From Turritopsis dohrnii (taxonomy: Eukaryota; Cnidaria; Hydrozoa; Anthoathecata; Oceaniidae): a stretch of 64,000 nt of DNA. Made by a program: the position numbers and the translations under genes. The stretch spans positions 310,001 through 374,000 of the forward strand of contig BQMF02000198.1 in the NCBI GenBank assembly GCA_027922465.2, in the 5' to 3' direction. Position 1 is the stretch's first letter, and the number at the start of each line of letters is the position of its first letter. Below are positions 1 through 10,700 of this stretch, piece after piece. The notes below the pieces were generated by a model. The model saw only the letters and a list, made by a program, of their open reading frames with translations, had not been told where the DNA came from and did not search any database.

Positions 1-2322
1 CCACACAATGACATCGCTGCAAATATTTTTTTTACACCAGCTGGTCATCGTGATCATTAAAATGTCAAAGTCTGTCAGTCATATGGCTATATATTGTCAG
101 TCAAGTCAAACTTGAAAAATGTAAACATTCCATTTCACTGTTATTGTGAAGGGAGCTGGAATGCTTTTTAATTTCATTGAATAACATGAAAACCAGTCCT
201 GCTGGTACCACTTATGTTTTCGTATTCAAGTATTTCGTGAACGAATGTATTCATATAACAAAGGAATTTTCAAAATTACCTTAGCAATGGTGGCCGTTCT
301 CCCTAGCAACAACAAATTGGTGAATAATCACTTAATATATACCTAAGTTTTCCTTTGTAGTCAATTGAGCATGAAACTAATATAAATAGTTGAGCATGTT
401 TTAAAGAGTATCCACATGCATGATTAAAAGCATGTCTTGCCTAACTCTAGGAGTGTTATAGCAAGCGCTATCAACTGTTATCAATCAATCATCGTATTTC
501 ACAAAACCTGATGGTACTTTCGTTTCAATAAAATTAATTCTGACCAGTCAAGTTGATCAATCATTAGAAAAAATACATGATCAGGTGCCTTATATCGTCG
601 GTCATTGACCCCTGACCGGTCGTTATTTGCAGCGCTGCAGTGAGAGACAGTTCTGCATTATTGATGTCAGATTCTTTGATGACGTTGATTTTTTTTTATC
701 AGTTTTTCAAGATTTACATACAACACTTACCACCATTCCAAGATTTTATACTATACGCAAATAAGTACTCGTGCATAGAATTGAGAGGGACACATCATCA
801 ACGAAATTAAAATCGGTAAAATATTTTACAGGGGATATAGGAAGGCGTTGATACATTTTTTTCAATATCAAAACCCGTAAAAAGCTTTTACGCTGGGTAC
901 TAATTTTATATAATACCTGATAACTAGTGTCCCATATTTTGGATTCTTTCTTTTTGTCCTTGTCACTTGAGGTTTATGCACTTTAGTCAACGATCAAACA
1001 AGCTGTTGTACATAAATTTTTGACAAATTCTATTAAAAACTTGTATATATATAATGTGATTTAATCACATGCTCGTATCTTACGACTGCAAAATGCGCTA
1101 CACACAAGAGAATTCCAGGAATTTTAATGAATTTGCAAAAGTATCGAATAGACAGCCAGGGTTTTTCACAGTTTTAGCTATGAGGTGTGAAGAGTAATGC
1201 GCATCATTTTCCACTTTTGAATGATCTTTGAGCATCGTGTAGAAATATTTCATATCACAAAAGAAGAATTTTATGATATTATGTACTTGTTATTATTTCT
1301 TTTATCGTGGAAAACTTGTTCCTAAATCTGCCATAACAAACGAAAGCTATTTCGAGGACAGATTTGTTCACATCAACACCTCAAAGAAAATTAAGTGGAT
1401 GGGAATTCATGTTTTATCAATAAGTTTCTTGTTTGAGAACTATATTAAGAAGATTGGTAACGAATTTAGTGTTGCTTGTCTAAAGTTCCTAAAGAATTCC
1501 CAATGAGGAGCTGCTGTGTTGTGAGGTAAATGCATGTGATGAAATTTTTCATGTGCCCACATGAGAAGAGCCATATGTTCCTGATAGAACTTTTATGCTT
1601 GATTTGTTTTGATTTGGAAATTTTACAACTATTACCATTTTGTTTAGTTTTTTGAGTTTTTCATTTTACTCTGCTTATACCTTGGTTTAGTTATCTAGCA
1701 TTTATCTAGTTCATCCTTGTTTAGTCATGGTTTTCTCATCCCATGCTAATCTTGTTTTTCTACCCCTGGCCACAGTTTGTTTTATATTCTATGATTGTTT
1801 GATATCATATTATGTGTAGTAACAGTAACTGTAGCACTGATGATGGTTACATCGAAAAGCTTTTGCTTATTTTAAATCCTGTTGTTTTTATTTTTCTGCA
1901 TACACATTTCTATGGCGAATATTTATTATATATTATTTAGTTTATTTTCTATATAGTCTTGTTAACAATATATTTGTTCAAAAGCAGTAAATCTACAGTT
2001 CTTTTTGTGGGAAGTTTCCTGGGGCGTTTTTGTGGTTAAATGAATGTGGTTTCAGGAATTTGAAGATAGAAGGAATGGCTTCGCTTATACATACCTTTAA
2101 ATGGCAATATCTCAGGAACAAAAAATGATTGATCCGAAAACTGATTTTCATCATTTCTAAAGCTGTTTCAAGAAACAAAGTTGTGAAAGTTTTAGTTTAG
2201 TTCCAATTTAAACGAATATTGTATTCTAATAAAAGTTTCAATTTGTGCGTTGGGAGCCTGTACTCTACTGATAACCTTGGATGTTATGATATAAATTAAT
2301 TAATATTTCTGTTACAATTTCA
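1..2322. other. Intergenic region, no gene recognised
   Basis: AT-rich sequence with short open frames only, none showing a recognisable domain or exon structure. The longest plus-strand frame (about 77 codons near 1273) has no similarity I can name. The last part before 2323 may be the upstream region or a 5' UTR intron of UBE2K. Confidence 0.6.
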
Positions 2323-2323
2323 T

Positions 2324-2325
2324 AG
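2324..2325 (+). promoter_or_regulatory. 3' splice acceptor just upstream of the UBE2K start (cis or spliced-leader)
   Basis: A T-rich stretch ending in TTTCATAG lies 9 bases before the UBE2K ATG. It could close a 5' UTR intron or be a spliced-leader trans-splice site, as known in hydrozoans. The sequence alone cannot separate these. Confidence 0.4.
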
Positions 2326-2334
2326 TTTGAAAGA

Positions 2335-2940
2335 ATGTCCAACATTGCAACTGCTCGGATAAAACGTGAGTTTAAAGAAGTTGTTGGCAGTGAAGAGGGC
2401 TCGAAGAACAATATCAAAGTTCAGTTAATTAACGATAGCTTTTCTCATCTTCAAGGTGAAATAAGTGGTCCTCCTGATACACCTTATGAAAATGGCCGAT
2501 TCTTTTTGGACATAATTATACCTGAAACATACCCCTTCAACCCACCAAAAGTTAAGTTTCTAACAAAGATATGGCATCCCAATGTGAGCTCCGTGACTGG
2601 CGCTATATGTTTAGACATACTAAAAGATCAATGGGCTGCAGCCATGACCTTAAGGACAGTTCTCCTATCCATACAAGCGCTACTTGCTTCACCTGAACCC
2701 GATGACCCTCAAGATGCTGTTGTCGCCCAACAATTCAAAGAGCAACCTGATGCTTTTTTAAGAACTGCAAAACATTGGACAACAACGTATGCCGGGGGAG
2801 ACCAGGAACTGGATGACGAGTGCAAGGAAAAACTCAAACAACTGGTAGATATGGGATTTGATTTAGAGAGTAGTCGAACTGCTTTATCAACACATTCTTG
2901 GTCAGTGGAGAGAGCTGTGGAAGCCCTCTTTAATAGCTGA
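2335..2940 (+). CDS. UBE2K: Ubiquitin-conjugating enzyme E2 K (E2-25K), class II E2 with UBA domain
   Basis: A 201-residue intronless frame, close to the usual length of about 200 residues for this family. The UBC fold covers residues 1-155: the HPN motif is at 81-83 and the catalytic cysteine is C92 in GAICLDILKDQW, the same position as in vertebrate UBE2K. Residues about 160-200 form a C-terminal UBA domain (LVDMGFD ... ALSTHSW), the feature that separates UBE2K from other E2s. It accepts ubiquitin from E1 and builds mainly K48-linked chains; the UBA binds ubiquitin. The start is fixed by family alignment at MSNIA. PEX6 follows 1.15 kb downstream on the same strand. The lack of introns contrasts with the exon-rich genes to the right, so a retained retrocopy is possible, but the frame is intact and all key residues are present. 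Confidence 0.96.
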   Translation: MSNIATARIKREFKEVVGSEEGSKNNIKVQLINDSFSHLQGEISGPPDTPYENGRFFLDIIIPETYPFNPPKVKFLTKIWHPNVSSVTGAICLDILKDQWAAAMTLRTVLLSIQALLASPEPDDPQDAVVAQQFKEQPDAFLRTAKHWTTTYAGGDQELDDECKEKLKQLVDMGFDLESSRTALSTHSWSVERAVEALFNS

Positions 2941-4091
2941 TGGCTCATAATGGAATTCTAGAATCTTGTTATAGTTCATGTTGTTTTGAATAATCGTCCA
3001 ACTGTTACTCATGCATCAGTGGCATCATTGAAGTTCTATAGTAGTCTTCACATTATTACAAAAAGAATGTTCATGTTGATGTGTCTAAAATACATTTTTT
3101 AGTATTAAGACGCCTTTGGACACATCTAGTTTTATACTGCTGCTCTTGTTAATAATAACATCATTTTAGCTCAATTTAATATGTACTTTGGACTGCGTGT
3201 TTTAGTCTCTTTTTCAACCAGAGGAAATCTATACGTCATCTTCCTGTTACCTAACGGCAGTTGAGTTTTTAACAAAATAATAATTGGAATATCCTATCCA
3301 TTTTAACAGTGTTTCCGAGATGTTTTAGGAGATCAGTTTTTTCAGCGGTTCTTCTATTGTTTTTTTAAAAAAAACATTCCAGGTGTAAATTAGATGAAAT
3401 TCAGTTTTTCTAACTAGTATGCTGGTCTGTGAAGCAAAATGTTCTAATGAATGATTATGGAATTAATGGTTGTTATTGTTTCAAATGCTACTTTAAAGCA
3501 TGGTTACTGAGGCATGCTTAAATGGTGGTACATTAGTCACACTGTCCTGTCCACCCTGTTGATAATGCCCTTCTTTCGCTTATTATGGCTTGTCTGTATG
3601 TTTCTGATTATACCTGAATACTATACTATGTATACTATGTTTTTGTAAGTAATTACAACGTGTAATTACAACGTGTTTTTCATGCCACAGTTATAAATAT
3701 CTCAATCTTCACACTCGATTGGTCTCACTGGGTGTTCTGACTTGACCAACATTCGGAAAATCACTGAATTAACGCCGGGGCATTCCATAAAACCCCCTGT
3801 TTGAGTATTTACATCTGAATTAGGGCTCAGTATAGGCTTTTTATTTTCTTTGGCCTTCGATCTCAAGAACATTTCAATGTTCTCATCCCTAAATATTCCA
3901 TTGATTTTTAACAATTGTTGTGTGGATTTATTTTTGCGAATTACGTCAAAAATATATTGCGTGGATTAAAAAAATTTATCCCAATAAGGTAAATCTTGCT
4001 GGTGTATTCAGTAATCCATTGCCAGGAATCAGTGTTTCTGCTTCATTTTGTTAAAGAACACAAAATAAACCGTCAATTTATTTATTTTTTA
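2941..4091. other. UBE2K-PEX6 spacer, probably UBE2K 3' UTR in part
   Basis: No coding signal is seen. The stretch starts right after the UBE2K stop and ends at a polypyrimidine-AG in front of PEX6. A candidate polyadenylation signal lies near its right end. Confidence 0.5.
4064..4069 (+). terminator. AATAAA polyadenylation signal between UBE2K and PEX6
   Basis: A canonical AATAAA lies about 25 bases before the PEX6 start codon. If it is used, the upstream transcript ends essentially at the PEX6 5' end, the arrangement expected for a trans-spliced gene pair. In AT-rich DNA the motif also arises by chance. Confidence 0.3.
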
Positions 4092-4093
4092 AG

Positions 4094-6454
4094 ATGCTTT
4101 TCCTCAAAGAAGACAACACTATCGCTGAAAACCACATTGGATATTTGACGCCTAAAACACTTCATCGTTTGAAGTTACTCAATCGAGCATGGGTTGTAGT
4201 CGCCCTGAACGAAGAAAACAACGCTGACGTATGCAAATCAATTTCTGAGAAGTTTGCTGTAATGGAGAAACGAAAAGATGATTTCATCTTGCAGCTTGTT
4301 GTTGTATCTCAGAATTTAATGGCGAACCATGTTAGTGAATTACTTGGTGATTTTGAAGACAGTACGGAGCAGACCGCGTACGAAGATGACACCGTCTATG
4401 TTTCATATGGAACGTTGTTTAACATCGCTGGCAGAGATTCGCGCATTTATGAGAAACTCACTAAACAGTGTCTTGTGGAGTTGCAAACACTTGATGAGTT
4501 TGATGCGCAGATGAAACAGATTTATGCGAGCAATGTCGACATTTCCCCGATTTCCTGTCCATTTGGTCAACTCAACGACGAGGAACTGTTAGCGAGTATT
4601 ATCAAGGAACATTTCTCCAAGCCAAAAATCTTGCAACGATTAGAACTGTTTTCTATTAAAATCGATAAGAGCATATATGGCCAGCTCGAACGCTTCTCCT
4701 TGTGGTTTCAGGTAAAATCAATAGAGCTCGGTCAAGATAGAATTTCACATTTGAAATCCAATGCCGTTTTCGTTGACGAACGCCACAGTAATCTTTATTT
4801 AACAAATTCTGTTAATTCAACTATACCCGTTTGTCCATGCACTTATCTCAACAACGACAGATTGGTTTCGTTGTACAGACATTCAAAATTTCAAGAGGCT
4901 TTCAACGATTTGGCAGAAAAAATTAATAATCTGTTTAAGATTGTGTTCAGTCAACTTGTGCCTTCCGAAAATGCGTCAATTCTATTGGAGGGTTGTCGAG
5001 GCGTCGGTAAAGGGATGTTTATACGAAGCTTATGTCAAACTAACTGTGTTCATTATCTCGAGGTCAACGCCTTCGATTTAGTTGGCGATTCGTTAGCCGC
5101 ATCTGAAAAAAGGATGGAACAAACTTTTGGGCTTGCTAAGCGCTCTTCGCCATGCGTTTTATATTTGAAGAACATCCACGTCTTAGGTAGAGACAAAGAA
5201 GGCTTCCACGAAGAACGGAGACTGATACAATGCCTGCATAAGCAAATACAGTCTGTTACGACGGAACAGCCGATCGTTGTAATCGGCAGTACGTACAACA
5301 CAAAAACAATGAGTGTTCGGTTTTTCTCGATGTTCCTTTATCATTTTGTAGTGGATGCTCCCCACCGACAACAACGATCTTGTCTCCTCGAAGCTTTGTG
5401 TGAGGGAATGGATATGTCTGGTTTTTGTATCGATGACATTGCGAAAAAGACAGCTGGTTTTGTGTTATCAGATTACATATCCTTACTTTGTAGAGTGTGG
5501 ACCAGAAATGTTGAAAATGGCTCAAAGCCACTTACGCAAGAGTTGTTCGAGTCGGTGATAGAAGAAATACGGGTTTTGAAGGCATCATCTGATGTGAAAA
5601 TTCCAAAAGTGTCATGGAATGACGTAGGTGGATTGCAGAAAGTTAAAGATCATATTCAGGATACGTTAGAGCTACCCTTAAAGTTTCCACATCTTTTTTC
5701 CAACGGGTTACGGAGATCCGGTTTGTTATTTTACGGACCGCCGGGTTGTGGTAAAACGTTGCTGGCCAAAGCAATTGCTACAGAATTCACTCTGAACTTT
5801 CATAGCGTGAAGGGTCCAGAGCTTATCAATATGTATGTCGGCCAGAGTGAAGAGAACGTCCGGGAAGTATTTCAAAAGGCACGAGCAATGGCACCTTGTG
5901 TCATTTTCTTCGATGAGATCGATTCACTGGCACCAAACCGTGGAAAAAGCGGCGATTCTGGTGGTGTATTGGACCGTGTCGTGTCGCAGTTGCTGGCTGA
6001 ACTTGACGGCATGCACGAGAATACCGACGTCTTTGTTATCGGTGCGACGAACCGCCCTGATTTGTTGGACCCTTCGTTGTTACGGCCAGGCCGATTTGAC
6101 AAAATGATATATGTCGGAATACCCGAAGGCGATGAGGAACGATCGAATATTCTCACTGCAGTAACAAGAAAGCTGAATCTCTCCGACGACGTCGACGTTC
6201 GTGAAATAGTGCGGTCTTGTCCTCCCAATCTGACTGGAGCTGATTTTTACTCTTTAGCGTCTCAGTCGATGATGAATTGCTTTCGTAGGTTGATAAGAGA
6301 CCACGAAGAAAACGGCACTCCATTGAATGCTGACGATGCAGTAGTTTGCTTGGCTGACTTTAACAAAGCGCTTGAAAATTTGGAACCGTCTGTATCTTTA
6401 CAAGAACTTGAAAGATACCAAACTATTGAAAAGGGATTTCTCGGCAAAACCTAA
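4094..6454 (+). CDS. PEX6: Peroxisome biogenesis factor 6, AAA+ ATPase (786 aa)
   Basis: An intronless 786-codon frame with two AAA+ modules. In D1 the Walker A is altered (G300-C-R-G-V-G-K306-G307, no Ser/Thr after Lys), and the Walker B position near residue 357 reads LKN instead of the acidic pair; a degenerate D1 is known for PEX6. D2 is canonical: Walker A G548-PPGCGK554-T555, Walker B FFD607-E608, and a second region of homology from G650 with R664 and R667. The stretch GPELINMYVGQSEENVREVF is a strong PEX6 signature. With PEX1 it forms the hexamer that pulls ubiquitinated PEX5 from the peroxisome membrane. The protein is shorter than human PEX6 (about 980 aa), and the missing part is N-terminal. 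The ATG follows a polypyrimidine-AG directly, so an upstream exon or trans-splicing is possible and the start is less certain than the rest. Confidence 0.95.
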   Translation: MLFLKEDNTIAENHIGYLTPKTLHRLKLLNRAWVVVALNEENNADVCKSISEKFAVMEKRKDDFILQLVVVSQNLMANHVSELLGDFEDSTEQTAYEDDTVYVSYGTLFNIAGRDSRIYEKLTKQCLVELQTLDEFDAQMKQIYASNVDISPISCPFGQLNDEELLASIIKEHFSKPKILQRLELFSIKIDKSIYGQLERFSLWFQVKSIELGQDRISHLKSNAVFVDERHSNLYLTNSVNSTIPVCPCTYLNNDRLVSLYRHSKFQEAFNDLAEKINNLFKIVFSQLVPSENASILLEGCRGVGKGMFIRSLCQTNCVHYLEVNAFDLVGDSLAASEKRMEQTFGLAKRSSPCVLYLKNIHVLGRDKEGFHEERRLIQCLHKQIQSVTTEQPIVVIGSTYNTKTMSVRFFSMFLYHFVVDAPHRQQRSCLLEALCEGMDMSGFCIDDIAKKTAGFVLSDYISLLCRVWTRNVENGSKPLTQELFESVIEEIRVLKASSDVKIPKVSWNDVGGLQKVKDHIQDTLELPLKFPHLFSNGLRRSGLLFYGPPGCGKTLLAKAIATEFTLNFHSVKGPELINMYVGQSEENVREVFQKARAMAPCVIFFDEIDSLAPNRGKSGDSGGVLDRVVSQLLAELDGMHENTDVFVIGATNRPDLLDPSLLRPGRFDKMIYVGIPEGDEERSNILTAVTRKLNLSDDVDVREIVRSCPPNLTGADFYSLASQSMMNCFRRLIRDHEENGTPLNADDAVVCLADFNKALENLEPSVSLQELERYQTIEKGFLGKT

Positions 6455-6739
6455 TGTTTTCTACAAAGTTTTACTAAAAAAGGGCACACCTTTTGATTTA
6501 TCTAAATTCCACGGCCCCAATTCACACTTTCTAAGTTTCAGTTTAAACCTTGATATTTTGTCAAATGTTACAGCCTGGCCTCACTTTGATGTGTTTTATA
6601 GACGGTAATTACATATCGGAAAATGAATATTGAAAAAATCTCAAAAATTTTAACTTAACTTTTGGGCGTTTATTATAGTACGGGCGTTTTAGAAGGGGTG
6701 CATATTTACAAAAGTTAATTTCTTATTTTCTTATTTTCA

Positions 6740-6745
6740 AATAAA
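6740..6745 (+). terminator. AATAAA polyadenylation signal, PEX6
   Basis: A canonical AATAAA about 285 bases after the PEX6 stop, on the same strand, with no coding sequence between. Confidence 0.5.
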
Positions 6746-7191
6746 TGAATAGAATTGTTTCATAACGCCATGTGTGTTTTCTTCATCGCTGTGTTACCCA
6801 TAGCGTTGTACATCTATCTTTTGATCCGTACACTCTGGGCGTATGGTTGAGTCATGCAAGGGCGTACATTTGAAGATTTGTATCATCAAGATCATTTATC
6901 AATCGTGTTTACGGGGAAATCCTGGCGTTGTTTTACATCAGTCAATATTTGCTATATACAGTTGAATCCTGCTATCCCAAGCTCTCAATGGATTGGATAA
7001 AACGTTCGAGATAAGGAGATTTATGCCGGAAAAAACTCTTGAAAAGGTTGGAGATTGACGAGAACCCTCTTACCCAATGTTTAATGCAGCCGACAGTGTA
7101 GTGGTTAATACCTTTCAGTGCGACCACTGCGATTCTTGTTCGGGTCCAGTCATGTCGTATCTGAATATTCCACTCCGATGCGTTTTAAAAG
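6746..7191. other. Spacer after PEX6, no gene seen
   Basis: No recognisable coding sequence. The small frame near 7077 runs into the left copy of a tandem duplication and is not supported as a gene. Confidence 0.5.
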
Positions 7192-7421
7192 CAGCTTTTC
7201 AGTCGATTGAGAGTCATCGACTGAATGCACACTGGCCTTCGGAGAAGTTAGAGCAATACGCCATACATATCTCTACTGGCGGTAAGTCAACTACTTAGTT
7301 GCAATCGGCGGTCCGGAGAAGCTAAAAAACTCCCCGGTTACTTATTCACTTATTTACTTACTAGTTATTATCTTTCCGGGTTTGTGGAGCTGCAGTGGAT
7401 GTTATCCCCTCAAATGTATAA
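7192..7421. repeat. Left copy of a 230-bp direct duplication
   Basis: This stretch, from CAGCTTTTCAG to CAAATGTATAA, reappears almost unchanged at 7551-7780. The differences are a few substitutions and one- or two-base indels, so the duplication is recent. The two copies bracket a piece of PEX6. Confidence 0.9.
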
Positions 7422-7550
7422 CTGTTAGCAAGTATTATCAAGGAACATTTCGCCAAGCCAAAAATCTTGCAAGTTCTCCTTACGGTTTCAGGTAAAATCA
7501 ATAGAGCTCGGTCAAGATAGGATTTCACATTTGAAATCCAATGCCGTTTT
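7421..7550 (+). pseudogene. Truncated PEX6 fragment (duplicated exon piece)
   Basis: About 130 bases match PEX6 coding bases 4584-4771 almost exactly, with the same orientation and order (both contain AATAGAGCTCGGTCAAGATA), but about 55 internal bases are missing after CTTGCAA. The fragment cannot encode a PEX6 domain. It lies about 1 kb after the parent gene's stop and sits exactly between two direct copies of an unrelated 230-bp segment, which points to a local duplication or repair event rather than reverse transcription. Confidence 0.9.
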
Positions 7551-7780
7551 CAGCTTTTCAGCCGATTGAGAGCCATCGACTGAATGCACACTGGCCTTCG
7601 GAGATGTTAGAGCAATACGCCATACATATCTCTACTGGCGGTAAGTCAACTACTAGTTGCAATCGGCGGTCCGGAGAAGCTAAAAAAACTCCCCGGTTAC
7701 TTATTTACTTATTTACTCACTAGTTATCATCTTTCCGGGTTTGTGGAGCTGCAGTGGATGTTATCCCCTCAAATGTATAA
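7551..7780. repeat. Right copy of the 230-bp direct duplication
   Basis: Second copy of the segment at 7192-7421, joined directly to the right end of the PEX6 fragment. Confidence 0.9.
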
Positions 7781-10700
7781 TTCGGGAAAATTTTGGGAAA
7801 TGTAACCAAATCAAGGCTAAAGTATGAAGCTGCGAAATCAATTCCGCCAGAAAGAGATTTGAGGTGACCGAAAAGTTACGCCCTTTAATTTCATTCCAAC
7901 CTCTTTTTCACTGAATTAGTCTCAATATGATGAAACACCTGAATGAAACATTTGAAAAAGTTATTAATATTTTATTGTCACTACAATCTCTTTAATTCTA
8001 TGTTTTTTTTAGAATTCCATCGGCTCGTAATTATGTGCGTCTGCACAGAAAGTTTGATTTTCTCGATTCTGCAATTTATTACGGAGTCAGTTCATTGAAT
8101 CTTTATTCAACGATTATTTGGACGTCTTTTGAGGCCTGGTAAAATGTAAACATTGTCATGAACAGCATGCTAGTTGTAGAAGTAATTCAACAAAGCTGTA
8201 GTGAAAAGCGTTGATGAAAACAATGTTTAAAGTTGGGTTGGGTGCAAGGGTGATACGCTCGGGTACTAAATCGTTAACTTGTCTGCTATGAACAAGTGTG
8301 ATCACATGGGGCAATCATCCGGCAAGCGAGAGGTCATAGGTTTGATTCCTACTCGATCCGTATCCAAAAAGAATCCAGTGAAACGATGTTTTCGCACCTT
8401 CGAAATTCTAGTTCAAGATCGCCGTCTTCACGACTCTTAGTCGATGATTTAAATTATTTCAAGCTTTCCCTGTATACAGGAATTGTTTGCGAAAATCGAA
8501 TTATTGATACCGATTCCAAGTTCCATTTTATGAAAATGTCGTTTACTAGCTCTTTTGTTATTCTCCAAAAACATATCCCATTTCAGCGACTTCACACAGG
8601 TGGCAATGTGAATGAATCGTGTTTTCCATTTGAATCTATTTTTTCATGAAGAACGCGTGTAACAAATCAACCCCACACAAATTAGGATATTTTCATTCAT
8701 GTTTGTATGCTTAGATCATCTGGAAATTATACCGAAAAATAAAGAGAGTGGATTTTCCAATGCTTGTCAATAACAGTTTCTTTCTCATATGGTAATGTTT
8801 CCAAGGATACCAACACGCTCCGTACAACATTGTTAACTTTCAGTGTAAGCGTACGAAAAGACTGACATCAAAAATTTGTGTTTATTCCATGTCTTATCAG
8901 AAACGTTTGTTGCACTTGCAGCTCTTGTGACAATGACAAAAGCTTGTTTACTAAACGCTGATTCTATCAAGTCATCGTTCAACGGAACTGAAGGACTATA
9001 ATAAAGCCACACCTTCTCTATATAAAACAACAGAAAATTCTGTAGTGAAGACCAGGCCATGCATCTTGTGTTCCATTGTAAAGGCTCTTTTCAAACAAGA
9101 TCGTTTCTTTGTTTCCATCATATATCTATCTATCTGCATAACACATTGATATCAATTGGAAGGAAACAAGAAAAAGAGGCTCTTTACGATTTTCCTACAC
9201 TATAATTTCTTCCAAGTCGCCATTTCACCAGAGCAAACTTTTCTTCTTACCGCAGGTTTTATTTACAAGTGTGAAGAAACAATTACAGTTTTGGTGTTGT
9301 GTAATAAACTGAAATTGCGAGAAATCCACAACAATATCTTCGAAAAATTCTCTACAGTATCAAGCCTCCCCATGGATTCTTCTCCGTGTATGAAACTGAC
9401 AGAAGGATCATTATAAGTGATTACAATCAAAGGAAATGCTCGTCTACTTACACAATTTCTATTCACAAGAATTACTAATTAATTAAAGAAAGCCAAACTT
9501 GTATAACATCGGTCATTTATCTAAAATAGCAACACGTAGTTAAGAATAAGGCATGTAGCTGTACAGCGGTCCAATCATAAACACGCATGCGCAACACAAA
9601 ATGTGGAAACTTAAAAGTTACTTCATTTCGTTGTACTGTTCTGTTTTTATTTTATTCATTGTATTTTTTGGTATTTTTTTATTCATTATATTTTTTGGTA
9701 TTTTTTTTCATTGTTTTCCTCAGACAAGGCATGTGCTTTATATATACAGATCTTTTTCCATGTGTCATATTATGTAAGTAGAGTAATAACATCATTATCC
9801 TTTTATGATACGGTGACTAATTTTATTTTTGTGAATATGTACATCAGGCACTGAAAAGGAGTGGGTACTACCCGCTCCAAGAAGAGACATGGTACCTAAA
9901 TGTTCTTTAAGCAGTACGACATCATTTTCAACAATTTTTTTTCAACAAATTAACACATTACGTTTCTTTTTGTTTCTTCTCTTCTAAAATCAAGATTTTT
10001 TAAAATGAAATCAGCCATGTTATAATGCCATTTTAATTCCTAGATCATTAAAGAGCACGTGGATAAAATTATCGGCCTCCTCATGGCATAGAATCATATG
10101 AAAATGCTATTGACAGAAATTGACAAAAACTGGACTCGATTCGATATTATATGGACAATCGTTGGTTTTAATTTTTGTTTGGGTTTCGTTCGATAGATAG
10201 CTAAAGACAACGAAGAAAATGCCTTCTCTCTCACTTCCCTTCCCATCATCCCCTGTTGTTACGTCATTGGGCTAAAATTTCAGGTATTTCTCCTTAAAAT
10301 CATAAACTTCATTATTGTTTTAGCATAGTTTCCCAAAGTCATTATGCAACAAAAATATCTCTGTTGTGAAACAAACGGAATGGTAATGCTGAATCAGTTA
10401 GATCTACTTGTCATCGTAACCCATAGCAACAACAGCTCGTCAAAGTAATTGGCTTAGAAAGTGTATCATACATTAATTTAATCATCTCGAAGTTAAATAA
10501 GAAAAGAAGATGTTTTGTAACACTTATTATCTGTAATTGAATGATTGAATACGTCTTATGTAACACACGCAATTAGAAGCTAATTGAAGTCGTTGGTCAT
10601 TAGAAAATATTTTCGTCTTTTTCGTAACTTCATAAAAAAAAAGTCAAGACGTAAAAGAAGTTGTTGTTTGTTATTTTTTACTCGAAAAGTTAGTGGCCAG

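Noticed and set aside
1273..1506. 77-codon plus-strand frame
   Set aside because: No recognisable domain, no convincing start context, and no exon structure; expected by chance in AT-rich DNA.
8245..8352. tRNA-like stretch with AGGTTTGATTCCTA
   Set aside because: The B-box is imperfect, the A-box is weak, and no tail is visible. At most it is an old SINE head.
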